This document shows positions 16,116-24,408 of a stretch of 64,000 bases of DNA, one piece after another; position 1 is the stretch's first letter, and every line of letters begins with the position of its first letter. The position numbers and the translations under genes are program-made. This DNA comes from Alphaproteobacteria bacterium HGW-Alphaproteobacteria-18. GTDB lineage: Bacteria > Pseudomonadota > Alphaproteobacteria > Caulobacterales > Hyphomonadaceae. The stretch covers positions 1-64,000 of the forward strand of contig PHEH01000001.1 in the NCBI GenBank assembly GCA_002841155.1. Direction: 5' to 3'. The notes under the pieces were generated by a model. It searched no databases. It was not told where the DNA came from and saw only the letters and a list, made by a program, of their open reading frames with translations.

Positions 16116-18509
16116 TCAGAACTTCTTCTTGAAGGTGACGCGGTATTCGGTGCCACGGCCCGGCAGAACGGCCATGTCTGAATAGGTATCTGTCACCGGC
16201 TGGAAGTAGAGTTTATCGAAGAGGTTATCGACGTTGAAGGCGATCTCATAGTCATTGACCGTGTAGAAGGCCGAGATATTCACCGTCTCATAGGCGGGCA
16301 GGACCACCGGATTGGCGAGCTTGCCGGCTGTTTCCGAGACGCTGGTGATGCCAGCCGTGACGCCGAACTGGCCCCAGCTATAGGGATCGGACACGTAAGA
16401 ACCGAAAAGGCTGGCTACGGTTTGCGGAACCAGGCGGAACTCGTAATCTCCCGGCTGGCCTACGGGCGAAGTGGCCAGGTTGTAGACCGCATAGGCTGCG
16501 CCATAACCATCAATCGGGTTGAGGCCCGTTGCCCAGACCGGGATATAGCCGAAGCTGGCATCGGGGCCCTTGATGGTCGTTTTCTGGGTGTTCCCGGCGA
16601 AGGTGAAGGAGAGGTTGTCTGTGGCGAGCCAGCGGGCCTCCAGTTCGACGCCTTTTGCTTCGGTCGCGACCACATTGTCGAACATCGAGAGGCGCGTGCG
16701 GGACTGTTCGTAGCCCGAAAGGCTTCCCACGAGCGTGCCGCCCAGGAGTTCAAATTTCAGGCCGGCTTCTTTCAGCTCAGAGTCTGAAATCCACTGATTG
16801 CTGCTGACGAGACCCGGCGAAATATCTCCAGCCTGGCCGATTTCAAGGGCAGACGTTTCGGCATAGGTCACATAGGGGAAGAGGCCGAACGGGGCATTGA
16901 GGCTGAGGCTGACGCTGTAGCTCAGTTCTTCCTGGCCGGCATCGAACTCGATATTTGCCGGGCAGTAGCAGAGACCGCCAGTGTCGATGGTGGTGACATC
17001 GTACCAGTCATAGCGGCCGCCGATCAGCAGGTTCACATATTTGCCAAAGCTGATGTCGGAGAGACCGAAAATGCTCTTGTCGGTCCAGCTGGAGTCGACG
17101 GTCATGTCCCAGCCGATGCCCGTGGTTCCGGTTTCTACAGAGAACGGATCATCTATGATGTCGTTCGGGGTGGCCCCAAAGATGATGTCGCGCCGGTCGA
17201 GGGAGATATAGCCGGAGTTGTAGGTTTCTTTCTTGATTGCATCCTGACGGCGGTAGCCGAAGCCCACCTTGTTGGTGGAGCGGATGAAGGAGTCTTCAGA
17301 ACCCGCCTTGAAATCATAGCTGACGCGCCCTTCGGCGGCCCAGGAGTCATAGTCGGCAGGGAAACCGTAGCTGACAAAGCGCTGGTTTTCCATGTCGTCA
17401 TAGAACATCTCGAAATTCAGCTTGCTTTCGCCGATTTCCTGCACAGCCTTGAAATAGAGCGTGTTGGTGGTCGACTTGGAGAAGTCTGCGTCGGAGATAA
17501 AGATTGTGCGAGGGCTGAGTTTCGCTGTGCCGACGCCTTCTGTCAGCTGGAAGCGCGGATCGACGGACGGGGTGAAGCCGAAATAGCCAACGACGAAGCT
17601 GCCGCCGGCTTCATCCGGCGTGATGCGTCCATTGCCGTCTGTGTCCACAACAACGGTATTGCGGCCTGTGATGTAGTTCTGGTTGTCGATCAGGTCCTGG
17701 GTGACGCGGTTCCAGCCGGGGGACTGCACATAGCCGTCAGAGTCGAAATACTGGCCGCTCATCGTGATGGTCAGCGTGTCGGTGACATCATATTCGCCGG
17801 AGAGCTGGATCATCAGGTGTTCCGGAGAGACACCCCTATAGAAGGAGTCGGAGTCTTCATATTCAACATAGCCATAGACGCCGCCACGGTCGCCAATCGG
17901 CACGCCGACCTGACCGCTTGTGTTGAACTTGCCATACGAGCCGACAGTAACCTCGGCCTGACCGCTGATCTCGTCGCTGCCATTGGCGCGGCCGGTCTTC
18001 GGGATGACGTTGATGAGGCCGCCAACCTTGCCGGGGCCGAAGGCGGGCGTTGGCGGTCCACGGACGATATCAACCTGAGAAGCTGCACCGAGAAGGGTCG
18101 GGTAGGTGCCCCGGTTCTCGACGCGCTTGAAGCCGTTGAAGTAGCTTTCTGCCAGCGTGCCACGGGCGTTGACGGCGCCTTTGACGCCGTAATAGCTGCC
18201 GGTGAATGTGCCCGGCGCAATGGCGATGAGGTCGTCGACTTCCTCGATGCCGTAGCGCTCAAGGGTCAATTCGCTGACGAGGGTGGCCGAGCGCGGTGTT
18301 TCCAGAAGGGATTTGCCCATCCCGAAAACGCTTTCGCTGGAAGACTTCTCCAAAAGGCCGATGCGGTCGCTGACGATGACGACGGTGTCGAGGATGGCCG
18401 TGTCATCTGTGACTTCCTCCGTAGCCGGAGTAGGACCATCTTCTGCCCAGGCACTGTTGGCAAGGGCAATGGCAGTCAGAACGCTTGTCAGATAGTACAA
18501 AGCTCGCAT
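16116..18509 (-). CDS. TonB-dependent outer-membrane receptor
   Basis: A 797-residue receptor. It has a signal peptide (cut after about ANSAWA), a TonB-box-like segment LDTVVIVS, a plug domain with VDIVRGPPTPAFGPGKVGG, and a beta-barrel ending in a terminal Phe (FKKKF). The plug resembles siderophore receptors, but the setting suggests uptake of the substrate of the downstream catabolic genes. An extracellular-loop segment (about residue 290) reads DTDGNGRITPDE, a perfect EF-hand calcium loop pattern. It is the first structural gene after the GntR regulator, separated by 366 bp of non-coding DNA. Confidence 0.9.
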   Translation of the reverse strand: MRALYYLTSVLTAIALANSAWAEDGPTPATEEVTDDTAILDTVVIVSDRIGLLEKSSSESVFGMGKSLLETPRSATLVSELTLERYGIEEVDDLIAIAPGTFTGSYYGVKGAVNARGTLAESYFNGFKRVENRGTYPTLLGAASQVDIVRGPPTPAFGPGKVGGLINVIPKTGRANGSDEISGQAEVTVGSYGKFNTSGQVGVPIGDRGGVYGYVEYEDSDSFYRGVSPEHLMIQLSGEYDVTDTLTITMSGQYFDSDGYVQSPGWNRVTQDLIDNQNYITGRNTVVVDTDGNGRITPDEAGGSFVVGYFGFTPSVDPRFQLTEGVGTAKLSPRTIFISDADFSKSTTNTLYFKAVQEIGESKLNFEMFYDDMENQRFVSYGFPADYDSWAAEGRVSYDFKAGSEDSFIRSTNKVGFGYRRQDAIKKETYNSGYISLDRRDIIFGATPNDIIDDPFSVETGTTGIGWDMTVDSSWTDKSIFGLSDISFGKYVNLLIGGRYDWYDVTTIDTGGLCYCPANIEFDAGQEELSYSVSLSLNAPFGLFPYVTYAETSALEIGQAGDISPGLVSSNQWISDSELKEAGLKFELLGGTLVGSLSGYEQSRTRLSMFDNVVATEAKGVELEARWLATDNLSFTFAGNTQKTTIKGPDASFGYIPVWATGLNPIDGYGAAYAVYNLATSPVGQPGDYEFRLVPQTVASLFGSYVSDPYSWGQFGVTAGITSVSETAGKLANPVVLPAYETVNISAFYTVNDYEIAFNVDNLFDKLYFQPVTDTYSDMAVLPGRGTEYRVTFKKKF

Positions 18510-18875
18510 GTCTTGGACCCCTCATAGGCTGCGGCGTGTTGCGTGTGGGTCCAGTTCAGGGAGGCGGGAGCCGAAAAACAGCATGATCTGATATTTAATC
18601 TAACATTTCAGGTAACATGTTTAAAAAATCGGCAGGTCTCGTATGTCGTCGCCCATCAATCGTGCGGTGCAGCATTCTGTGGGCGGGGATCCAGGGCAAG
18701 ACAAGGGGGTGCGGCGCTGACATACGCCACAGGCAGTCTCCCCGGAAACCTGCATATGAAAGGACGATGATCTTCGCACGGCAAAAAGAAATTCATTTCG
18801 CTGGATGCCTGTCAAATAGGAGAATGCCTCAAACCTGTGCGGTTGAAGCATCGCGGCGCCTGTTTTGTAGAGGTG
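18510..18875. promoter_or_regulatory. Non-coding regulatory region between GntR and TonB receptor genes
   Basis: This 366-bp gap holds no convincing gene. An AT-rich stretch at 18590-18630 stands out from the GC-rich surroundings and contains AGGTAACATGTTT (18610-18622). A similar sequence (AGGTGATATGTTT, minus strand 19768-19780) lies in the promoter region on the other side of the regulator gene. A TGCATATG sits near 18753, matching CATATGCA near 19703. These are candidate sites for the adjacent GntR protein, by position only. Confidence 0.4.
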
Positions 18876-19589
18876 TCAGTCCGGGTTCTTGTCGCCCATC
18901 ACCACCAGCATCGCCTTCATGGCGGCAGGCCCGTCACCCTTTGCGATGGCCTTGGCGGCAATGCGATGGTTGGCGATGTCTTCAAGGCGGTCTTCATCGG
19001 GCCGTGTCGTCATGGAGTAATACCAGTACCGGGCGGCCTTGTTATGGAGATTGATGACGATCCGGGCGAGGCTGAGATTGTGGCTGGCGATGGCAACGGC
19101 ACGGTGGAATTTCTGGTCCATCGCGATGATGGCGCGGAAATCCCGGTTCCTGGCGGCCGCTTCGGCGCCGTTGAAGGCGGTGAGGATGTCGTCGAGTTCA
19201 GCGCGGGTAGCGTGCTGGGCGGCGAGAAAGGCGGCCTGAGGCTCCAGAAGGCAGCGCACTTCATAGGCCTGCTGCACTTCCTGCACATCGATAGAGGCAA
19301 CAATCGTGCCCGAGCGGGGGCGGCGCAGCACCATGCCTTCGAGCGATAGCCGGGCCAGCGCGTCGCGCACGCCGGCAACACCGAGATTGTATTGCTTGGC
19401 CAGGCCAAGCTCATCCAGGCGCGCGCTTGGGGGGAGAATGCCAAGGATGATGTCGAGCAGGATCTGCTCATAGGCCTTGGATTTCTGAAGGTCAGGCGCC
19501 CAGTCCTCTGTGTGGCGGACGTCGCTGAATCCCTGTTGGTGAAACGGTACCATATCTTCCCTGGGCTTTATCTTGCCTTGTACGCCCAT
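18876..19589 (-). CDS. GntR/FCD-family transcriptional regulator
   Basis: A 237-residue regulator with a winged helix at about residues 45-105 (LDELGLAKQYNLGVAGVRDALARL, then the wing RPRSGTIV). A C-terminal FCD ligand domain has the metal or ligand residues D..FH...A.N and NHR. FCD regulators usually bind a small carboxylate or sugar acid and control the adjacent catabolic genes. It stands at the head of the minus-strand catabolic block, so it is the likely substrate-responsive repressor. The start at 19589 has GGGAG 9 nt upstream; a longer frame to 19616 is less likely. Confidence 0.9.
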   Translation of the reverse strand: MGVQGKIKPREDMVPFHQQGFSDVRHTEDWAPDLQKSKAYEQILLDIILGILPPSARLDELGLAKQYNLGVAGVRDALARLSLEGMVLRRPRSGTIVASIDVQEVQQAYEVRCLLEPQAAFLAAQHATRAELDDILTAFNGAEAAARNRDFRAIIAMDQKFHRAVAIASHNLSLARIVINLHNKAARYWYYSMTTRPDEDRLEDIANHRIAAKAIAKGDGPAAMKAMLVVMGDKNPD

Positions 19590-19767
19590 GTTGTTTGCTC
19601 CCTCGGACCTGTGCATTTTTTATGTTTGCAGGCTCTGTTATCGTATTGGTTGTGGCAAGCCCATCCTCAAATGGATCGATTAGAGGCATGCCAAGTCTCT
19701 ATCATATGCACGTCTGATGCGCAGGCGGATTACAAGATGGCAACTTGGTGCACAGAGACCAGAAGTC

Positions 19768-19790
19768 AAACATATCACCTAACATATCAG
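19768..19790. promoter_or_regulatory. Tandem CATATCA sites in the GntR/PhoD divergent region
   Basis: CATATCACCTAACATATCA contains two direct copies of CATATCA, 12 bp apart start to start. The reverse strand resembles the AGGTAACATGTTT site upstream of the TonB receptor gene. It could be an operator for the GntR protein or for phoD. The remaining divergent gap (19590-19855) shows no gene. Confidence 0.3.
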
Positions 19791-19855
19791 TGTTGCGTCC
19801 GCATCCGGGAGCTTGCAGGTTGCCGGCTGACGGGTCACTGCGGAGCGCCTTCAGG

Positions 19856-21556
19856 ATGCAGAAAAGAACAAAAACTCTCATTGATACAGGGATTAGCCGG
19901 CGTGAGGCGTTGCTGGGGCTGGGCGGTGGCGGGTTTACGCTACTGGGGGGCTGTGCCTCGACCGGGCGGCCTGCCGATGTAGATGCCGCGTTCACATCCG
20001 GGGTGGCGAGCGGCGACCCGACGCAGACATCGGTGGTGATCTGGACGCGGGCCTACAGCCCTGAAGTTACGTCAGTTCCTGTCGCGTTCGAGGTGGCAGA
20101 GGACGCCGCTTTCCAGACGATCGTGCGCCGGGGAACGGCGCTGGCGAGCGCGGCGCGGGACTATACGGTGAAGGTCGACATCGAATCGCTGGCGCCCGGC
20201 AAACGCTACCATTACCGGTTCACAGCGGGTCAGAACGTGTCACCGGCCGGACAAACCAGGACACTTCGGGACACTTCAGGACAGAGCGTGCGCCTTGCGG
20301 TCGCCTCCTGCGCCAATTTCGGGTCGGGTTTCTACAACGCCTATCGGGCCATCGCGGAGAGGCCCGATCTCGACGCGGTGATCCATCTGGGCGACTATAT
20401 CTATGAGTATGGACCCGATGGATATGATGGGGAAACCGGCAAGCGGATCGGGCGGATTGCCGAGCCGGCGCATGACACGGTGACACTGGCAGACTACCGC
20501 GCGCGCTTTGCGAGCTACCGGCGCGACCCCGACCTCCAGGCGGCCCATGCCGCCGCGCCGTTCATCACGATCTGGGATGACCATGAGACCGCCAATAACA
20601 GCTGGATGGGCGGTGCGGCCAATCACAAGGAAGACACGCAAGGCAGCTGGGAGGCGCGATGCGAGGCGGCGTTGCAGGCGTATTTCGAGTGGATGCCGAT
20701 GCGCGATCCCAAAGCCGGCATGGCGGCGAAGACGCTGACGCGGACCTATGACTTTGGCGATATCGCCTCGCTGATTGTGATCGAGTCGCGGCTGACGGGC
20801 CGGGGAGAGGCGCTGAGCCTGAATGGGGTGACAGATCCCGAGGCGTTCGAAGCCGGGCCGCTGGCGGATCCCGCACGCACAATGCTGGGGACCCCGCAGG
20901 AGGCCTGGCTTGACGGGGAGCTGAGGCGCTCGGCTGCCGCAGGCAAGGCCTGGCAGGTGCTGGGGAACCAGACGGTGATGGCGCCGATGCGCACGCCTGA
21001 CTACACGGCGATCCTGCCGGAGGACATGATGGCGGCCATTCAGGCGAAAGGCGGATATTCGGCCCGCTGGATCGAGCGCTCGAAGCTCGGCCTGCCTGTG
21101 AACCTGGATTCCTGGGACGGGTATCCGGCGGCGCGGGAGCGGCTGCTGACATCGGCGCTGGAGGCGGCGGCAAACCTCGTCGTGCTGTCGGGCGACAGTC
21201 ACATGTTCTGGGCAAACGATCTCTACCGGGACAGCGACAGCGCGTTTGCAGGCGTCGAGTTTGCCACGGGCAGCCTCACCTCACCTGGCGGGTATGAGAA
21301 CCTTACGAGCGACCCGCGCATATTCGACATCGCCGCCAAGGCTATCCCCGAGAAAAACCGGGGCGTTCGCTTTGCCAATGTGAAGGACAAGGGCTTTATC
21401 CTTCTGACCCTGACGCAAGAGACAGCGCAGGCGGAGTATGTGCGCGTGAGCACGATCCTCTCTCAGGACTTTGAAATCAGCACATTCCTGACGGCGCAAT
21501 CCCGGCGCGGCGCGGACGGGAAGGCGAGTGAGCTGGGATTGTCGGTGAGCGGATAA
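19856..21556 (+). CDS. phoD: PhoD-family alkaline phosphatase, Tat-exported lipoprotein
   Basis: A 566-residue phosphodiesterase/phosphomonoesterase of the PhoD family (calcium- and iron-dependent). The N-terminus has a twin-arginine motif SRREAL, a Gly-rich hydrophobic core and a lipobox (LLGGC). It is thus predicted to cross by Tat and be lipid-anchored. Metal-site motifs are HLGDYIYEYG, IWDDHETANN and VLSGDSHMFWAN. The start at 19856 has GGAG 10 nt upstream and gives a proper signal. A GGACA decamer array falls in the linker between the N-terminal beta domain and the catalytic domain, encoding GQTRTLRDTSGQS. It ends in a bidirectional terminator. Confidence 0.92.
   Translation: MQKRTKTLIDTGISRREALLGLGGGGFTLLGGCASTGRPADVDAAFTSGVASGDPTQTSVVIWTRAYSPEVTSVPVAFEVAEDAAFQTIVRRGTALASAARDYTVKVDIESLAPGKRYHYRFTAGQNVSPAGQTRTLRDTSGQSVRLAVASCANFGSGFYNAYRAIAERPDLDAVIHLGDYIYEYGPDGYDGETGKRIGRIAEPAHDTVTLADYRARFASYRRDPDLQAAHAAAPFITIWDDHETANNSWMGGAANHKEDTQGSWEARCEAALQAYFEWMPMRDPKAGMAAKTLTRTYDFGDIASLIVIESRLTGRGEALSLNGVTDPEAFEAGPLADPARTMLGTPQEAWLDGELRRSAAAGKAWQVLGNQTVMAPMRTPDYTAILPEDMMAAIQAKGGYSARWIERSKLGLPVNLDSWDGYPAARERLLTSALEAAANLVVLSGDSHMFWANDLYRDSDSAFAGVEFATGSLTSPGGYENLTSDPRIFDIAAKAIPEKNRGVRFANVKDKGFILLTLTQETAQAEYVRVSTILSQDFEISTFLTAQSRRGADGKASELGLSVSG
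20229..20288 (+). repeat. GGACA decamer array, copy C (6 units, inside phoD)
   Basis: Units start at 20229, 20239, 20249, 20259, 20269 and 20279. The last four are exact GGACA; the first two are the variants GTCAG and GTCAC. The 60-bp length equals 20 codons, so it is frame-neutral. It encodes the flexible linker before the catalytic domain. Confidence 0.85.
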
Positions 21557-21593
21557 AAAAAGGGCCGCAACCCGGTGAGGGGTTACGGCCTTT
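21555..21593. terminator. Bidirectional terminator between phoD and a TonB receptor gene
   Basis: A stem of about 14 bp is formed by AAAGGGCCGCAACCC (21559-21573) and GGGTTACGGCCTTT (21580-21593). A-rich and T-rich flanks on either side serve both converging transcripts. Confidence 0.85.
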
Positions 21594-21608
21594 CCAGTTA
21601 GCGCGCGC

Positions 21609-24161
21609 CTAGAAGCGGTAAGAGAGCGAGGCTCCGTAGGTGCGCGGTTTGCCAGCGAAGCGGAGAACCACGTTCGCATTGGAGGTAACCTGCTGGACAT
21701 AGTATTCGTCCGTCAGGTTCTGACCCCAGAGCGAAAATTCCCACGTATCGTTCAGCGTGTAGAGGCCGATTGAGCCGTTGAGGGTGCCGTAGGAGTCGAT
21801 ATCGTAAAGCGGGTCATCTGGATCCCCTGCCGTCGAGTCGCTCTGCCAGCGGCCGCTGATGGAGCCACGCAGACCGAGGGTCTCGGTTACCGGGCGGTCA
21901 TAGAGGAGCGCAAGAGTTGCGCTCGTCTCCGGGCTGTAGAGGAAGGGGTCGCCGGCGCGGCTGGTTGGCAGGCCAAAGGCGTCGGACGTATCGAACTCCT
22001 TGATCTCTGTTTGCAGCAGCGTCAGGCCGCCCATCGCGGTCAGGTTCTCGTTGACGAGCCAGGTGATCTCCGTCTCGAAGCCATAGGCCTCAGACTTCGG
22101 CACGTTCTGAAGGCGCGAGAGGGCGCGGTAGATCGGGTCCGGGAAGAAGGAGGCAACCTGCTTGTCTTCATAGTCGTAGAAGAAGACAGAAGCGTTGGTC
22201 TGGAGACGCTGGTTGAACAGCTGTGCCTTGATGCCGGCCTCGTAAGCGAGCAGGCTTTCCTGGGTTGCCGGGGCGTTCTGTTCGGACTTCGACGCAGCGT
22301 TGACCGGGGTGGATGCCGATTTGTAGCCCTGCGTCACCGAAGCGAAGAGGAGCATGTTGTTCGTCGGCGTCCAATTACCGGCGATCCGCCAACTGACGTT
22401 ATTTTCCTTGGTATCGGATGCGACCGGGCCGAAGGAGTTGGTGGCGACATCATATGTGTTGCAGCCATTTTCAATCAGCGGCGCTGTCGGGGTGGTCAGG
22501 CCGTAGATCAGCGCAAAATAGGTGCGGTTGAAGACGTTGACGTTCGGCTGCATCGAGCCGTTCACATCGCTGGAGCAACCAATGTATTTCTGTTGATCTT
22601 CCGTATAGCGAATACCGGTCGTCAGCGAGAATTCCGGTGTGATTTCCCAATCGACGTTGGCGAAGATGCTTTGCGTCGTCGATTCAAAATCACCCGCATC
22701 GCGATAGGTCTGGAACGAGTTCAGCAGTTCGGCAATCGTGTAGGGCTGTCCTGTTTCCGGGTCGACGTTGAACGGCGAGGCGGCCAGGGTTGCGGCCACC
22801 GTGCTGATAAAGTTCGAGTTGGCGTTGTCGCGCAGCATGGTGCGGTTTGTGTCGGTTGTTTCGTCCTTGCCGTAATAGGCGCCGACGAGCCAGTTTGCCC
22901 GGCCTGTTTCGCCTTCAAGCCGCAATTCCTGGCTGAAGGATTTGATCTCGCCATCGATATCCTGAAGCAGAATCTGGAAAGGCACACCCGACCAGTCGAG
23001 TACAGCTTCGCGTTCCAGCTTGTTGTAGCCAGTCAGCGAAACGAGTTTCAGGTCATTGTCGAACGTGTAGCTCACGCCCGCGCGCAGGGCATGGAAGCTG
23101 GAATCTTCGGCATGGTCACCGTCGATCCCCGGAACGCCGCCAACCGTTGCGGACCGGGCATTATAGGGCGCCCAGTCGGACTGTTTTGCGCTGGTCGGGA
23201 AATTGTTGGCGAGGTAGTCGATCAGGCCGGGCTGATTGAAGGCAGACGAGGATGAAGGGCCGGACGTGCCCGGAACAATGAAGGTCGGGTCGGTGTTCGG
23301 TGTCAGGCCGATGCCCTGGCCGCCGATCGTGTCGGACTTGTTGATCCAGCCATTATAGCTGAGGTCGATGTCCATCTTGTCGGACGGCTGGATGGCGAGC
23401 GCGGCGCGGAAGCCGAGCTTGTCCACGGTGCCGCGGTCTTCATCCGGACGGCTGACCGAACGCTGCCAGCCTTCATCGCTGTTTTCACTGCGGATGGCGA
23501 AACGGGCCTGGATATTTTCGGAGAGTGGCAGGTTGATCATGCCTTCGAGATTCCAGGTGTCGTAATTGCCGACTTCGGCTTTGACGCGGGCCTGGAATTC
23601 GTCGACCGGCTTGTTGGTGACGACGTTGATGAGGCCTGCGGTCGTGTTGCGGCCGAACAAGGTGCCTTGCGGGCCTTTGAGAACCTCGACGCGCGAGACG
23701 TCAAAGACCGGGCCGGAATTCATGAACGGGTAGGGGTAGGCGACCTCATCGACATAAGTGCCGACGGTGGAGGTGGCCGAGAGGTTGATCGTGTTGAAGC
23801 CGATGCCGCGCAGCGTGTAGGTGGGCACGCCCTGATAGGATTGGGACACGTTAAAGCCGGGGACAACCGAGCTGAGGTCTTCCACCGAATTGATCTGGAG
23901 CTGGCTGAGCGTGTCTTCGCCGAAGGCCTGGATGGCCATCGGAACATCCTGGGCGGATTGTTCGCGGCGGTTTGCGGTGACCGTGATGGAGCCGAGTTTG
24001 AGGTCTGTTTCGGCGCGCGCAGAGTCGGTGGCTGCCGGAGCAACTTGGGGGGCAGCTTCTGGGGCGGTCGTCTCCTGCGCAATGGCAGGTGTGGCCACCG
24101 CGATGGCAAGCGCCGAGGCACCGCTGAAGACAATACGGCTAAGGGGTTTGTGACGTTTCAT
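21609..24161 (-). CDS. TonB-dependent outer-membrane receptor
   Basis: An 850-residue receptor with a signal peptide cut after AIAQ. It has a TonB-box/plug start GSITVTANRREQSAQDVP, the plug motif VEVLKGPQGTLFGRNTTAG, and a barrel ending in LSYRF. This sequence type is abundant in sphingomonads and Hyphomonas-like bacteria and is linked to sugars, steroids, vitamins or aromatics; the substrate cannot be told. It shares a terminator with phoD. The 247 bp upstream (24162-24408) separate it from the divergent histidine kinase, which may hint at co-regulation. Confidence 0.92.
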   Translation of the reverse strand: MKRHKPLSRIVFSGASALAIAVATPAIAQETTAPEAAPQVAPAATDSARAETDLKLGSITVTANRREQSAQDVPMAIQAFGEDTLSQLQINSVEDLSSVVPGFNVSQSYQGVPTYTLRGIGFNTINLSATSTVGTYVDEVAYPYPFMNSGPVFDVSRVEVLKGPQGTLFGRNTTAGLINVVTNKPVDEFQARVKAEVGNYDTWNLEGMINLPLSENIQARFAIRSENSDEGWQRSVSRPDEDRGTVDKLGFRAALAIQPSDKMDIDLSYNGWINKSDTIGGQGIGLTPNTDPTFIVPGTSGPSSSSAFNQPGLIDYLANNFPTSAKQSDWAPYNARSATVGGVPGIDGDHAEDSSFHALRAGVSYTFDNDLKLVSLTGYNKLEREAVLDWSGVPFQILLQDIDGEIKSFSQELRLEGETGRANWLVGAYYGKDETTDTNRTMLRDNANSNFISTVAATLAASPFNVDPETGQPYTIAELLNSFQTYRDAGDFESTTQSIFANVDWEITPEFSLTTGIRYTEDQQKYIGCSSDVNGSMQPNVNVFNRTYFALIYGLTTPTAPLIENGCNTYDVATNSFGPVASDTKENNVSWRIAGNWTPTNNMLLFASVTQGYKSASTPVNAASKSEQNAPATQESLLAYEAGIKAQLFNQRLQTNASVFFYDYEDKQVASFFPDPIYRALSRLQNVPKSEAYGFETEITWLVNENLTAMGGLTLLQTEIKEFDTSDAFGLPTSRAGDPFLYSPETSATLALLYDRPVTETLGLRGSISGRWQSDSTAGDPDDPLYDIDSYGTLNGSIGLYTLNDTWEFSLWGQNLTDEYYVQQVTSNANVVLRFAGKPRTYGASLSYRF

Positions 24162-24408
24162 GGATTCCTCCGCAACGTCTGCTCTGGGAGGGCGGCAGAC
24201 TTATTAGTGTCACGGTGTCAGTATGCGGGGGCGTCGCACAAGCTATCGAAAATGATAGTGTTGCCGGGAACTCACACTCGCCTGAGACGTGTGCGACGGG
24301 CGCGCCCCCCTGTTCCGGGGATCGACCGGGCGGCGGGGATGGGGTGCTGGCGTTGGCGCAGGGCGGTTTACATCCAGGGCGCGCCAGCATCAGATGATGG
24401 GGGTTGGA

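Noticed and set aside
22011-23255. 414-codon plus-strand frame opposite the second TonB receptor
   Set aside because: Shadow frame; the receptor on the other strand has signal peptide, plug and barrel-end motifs.
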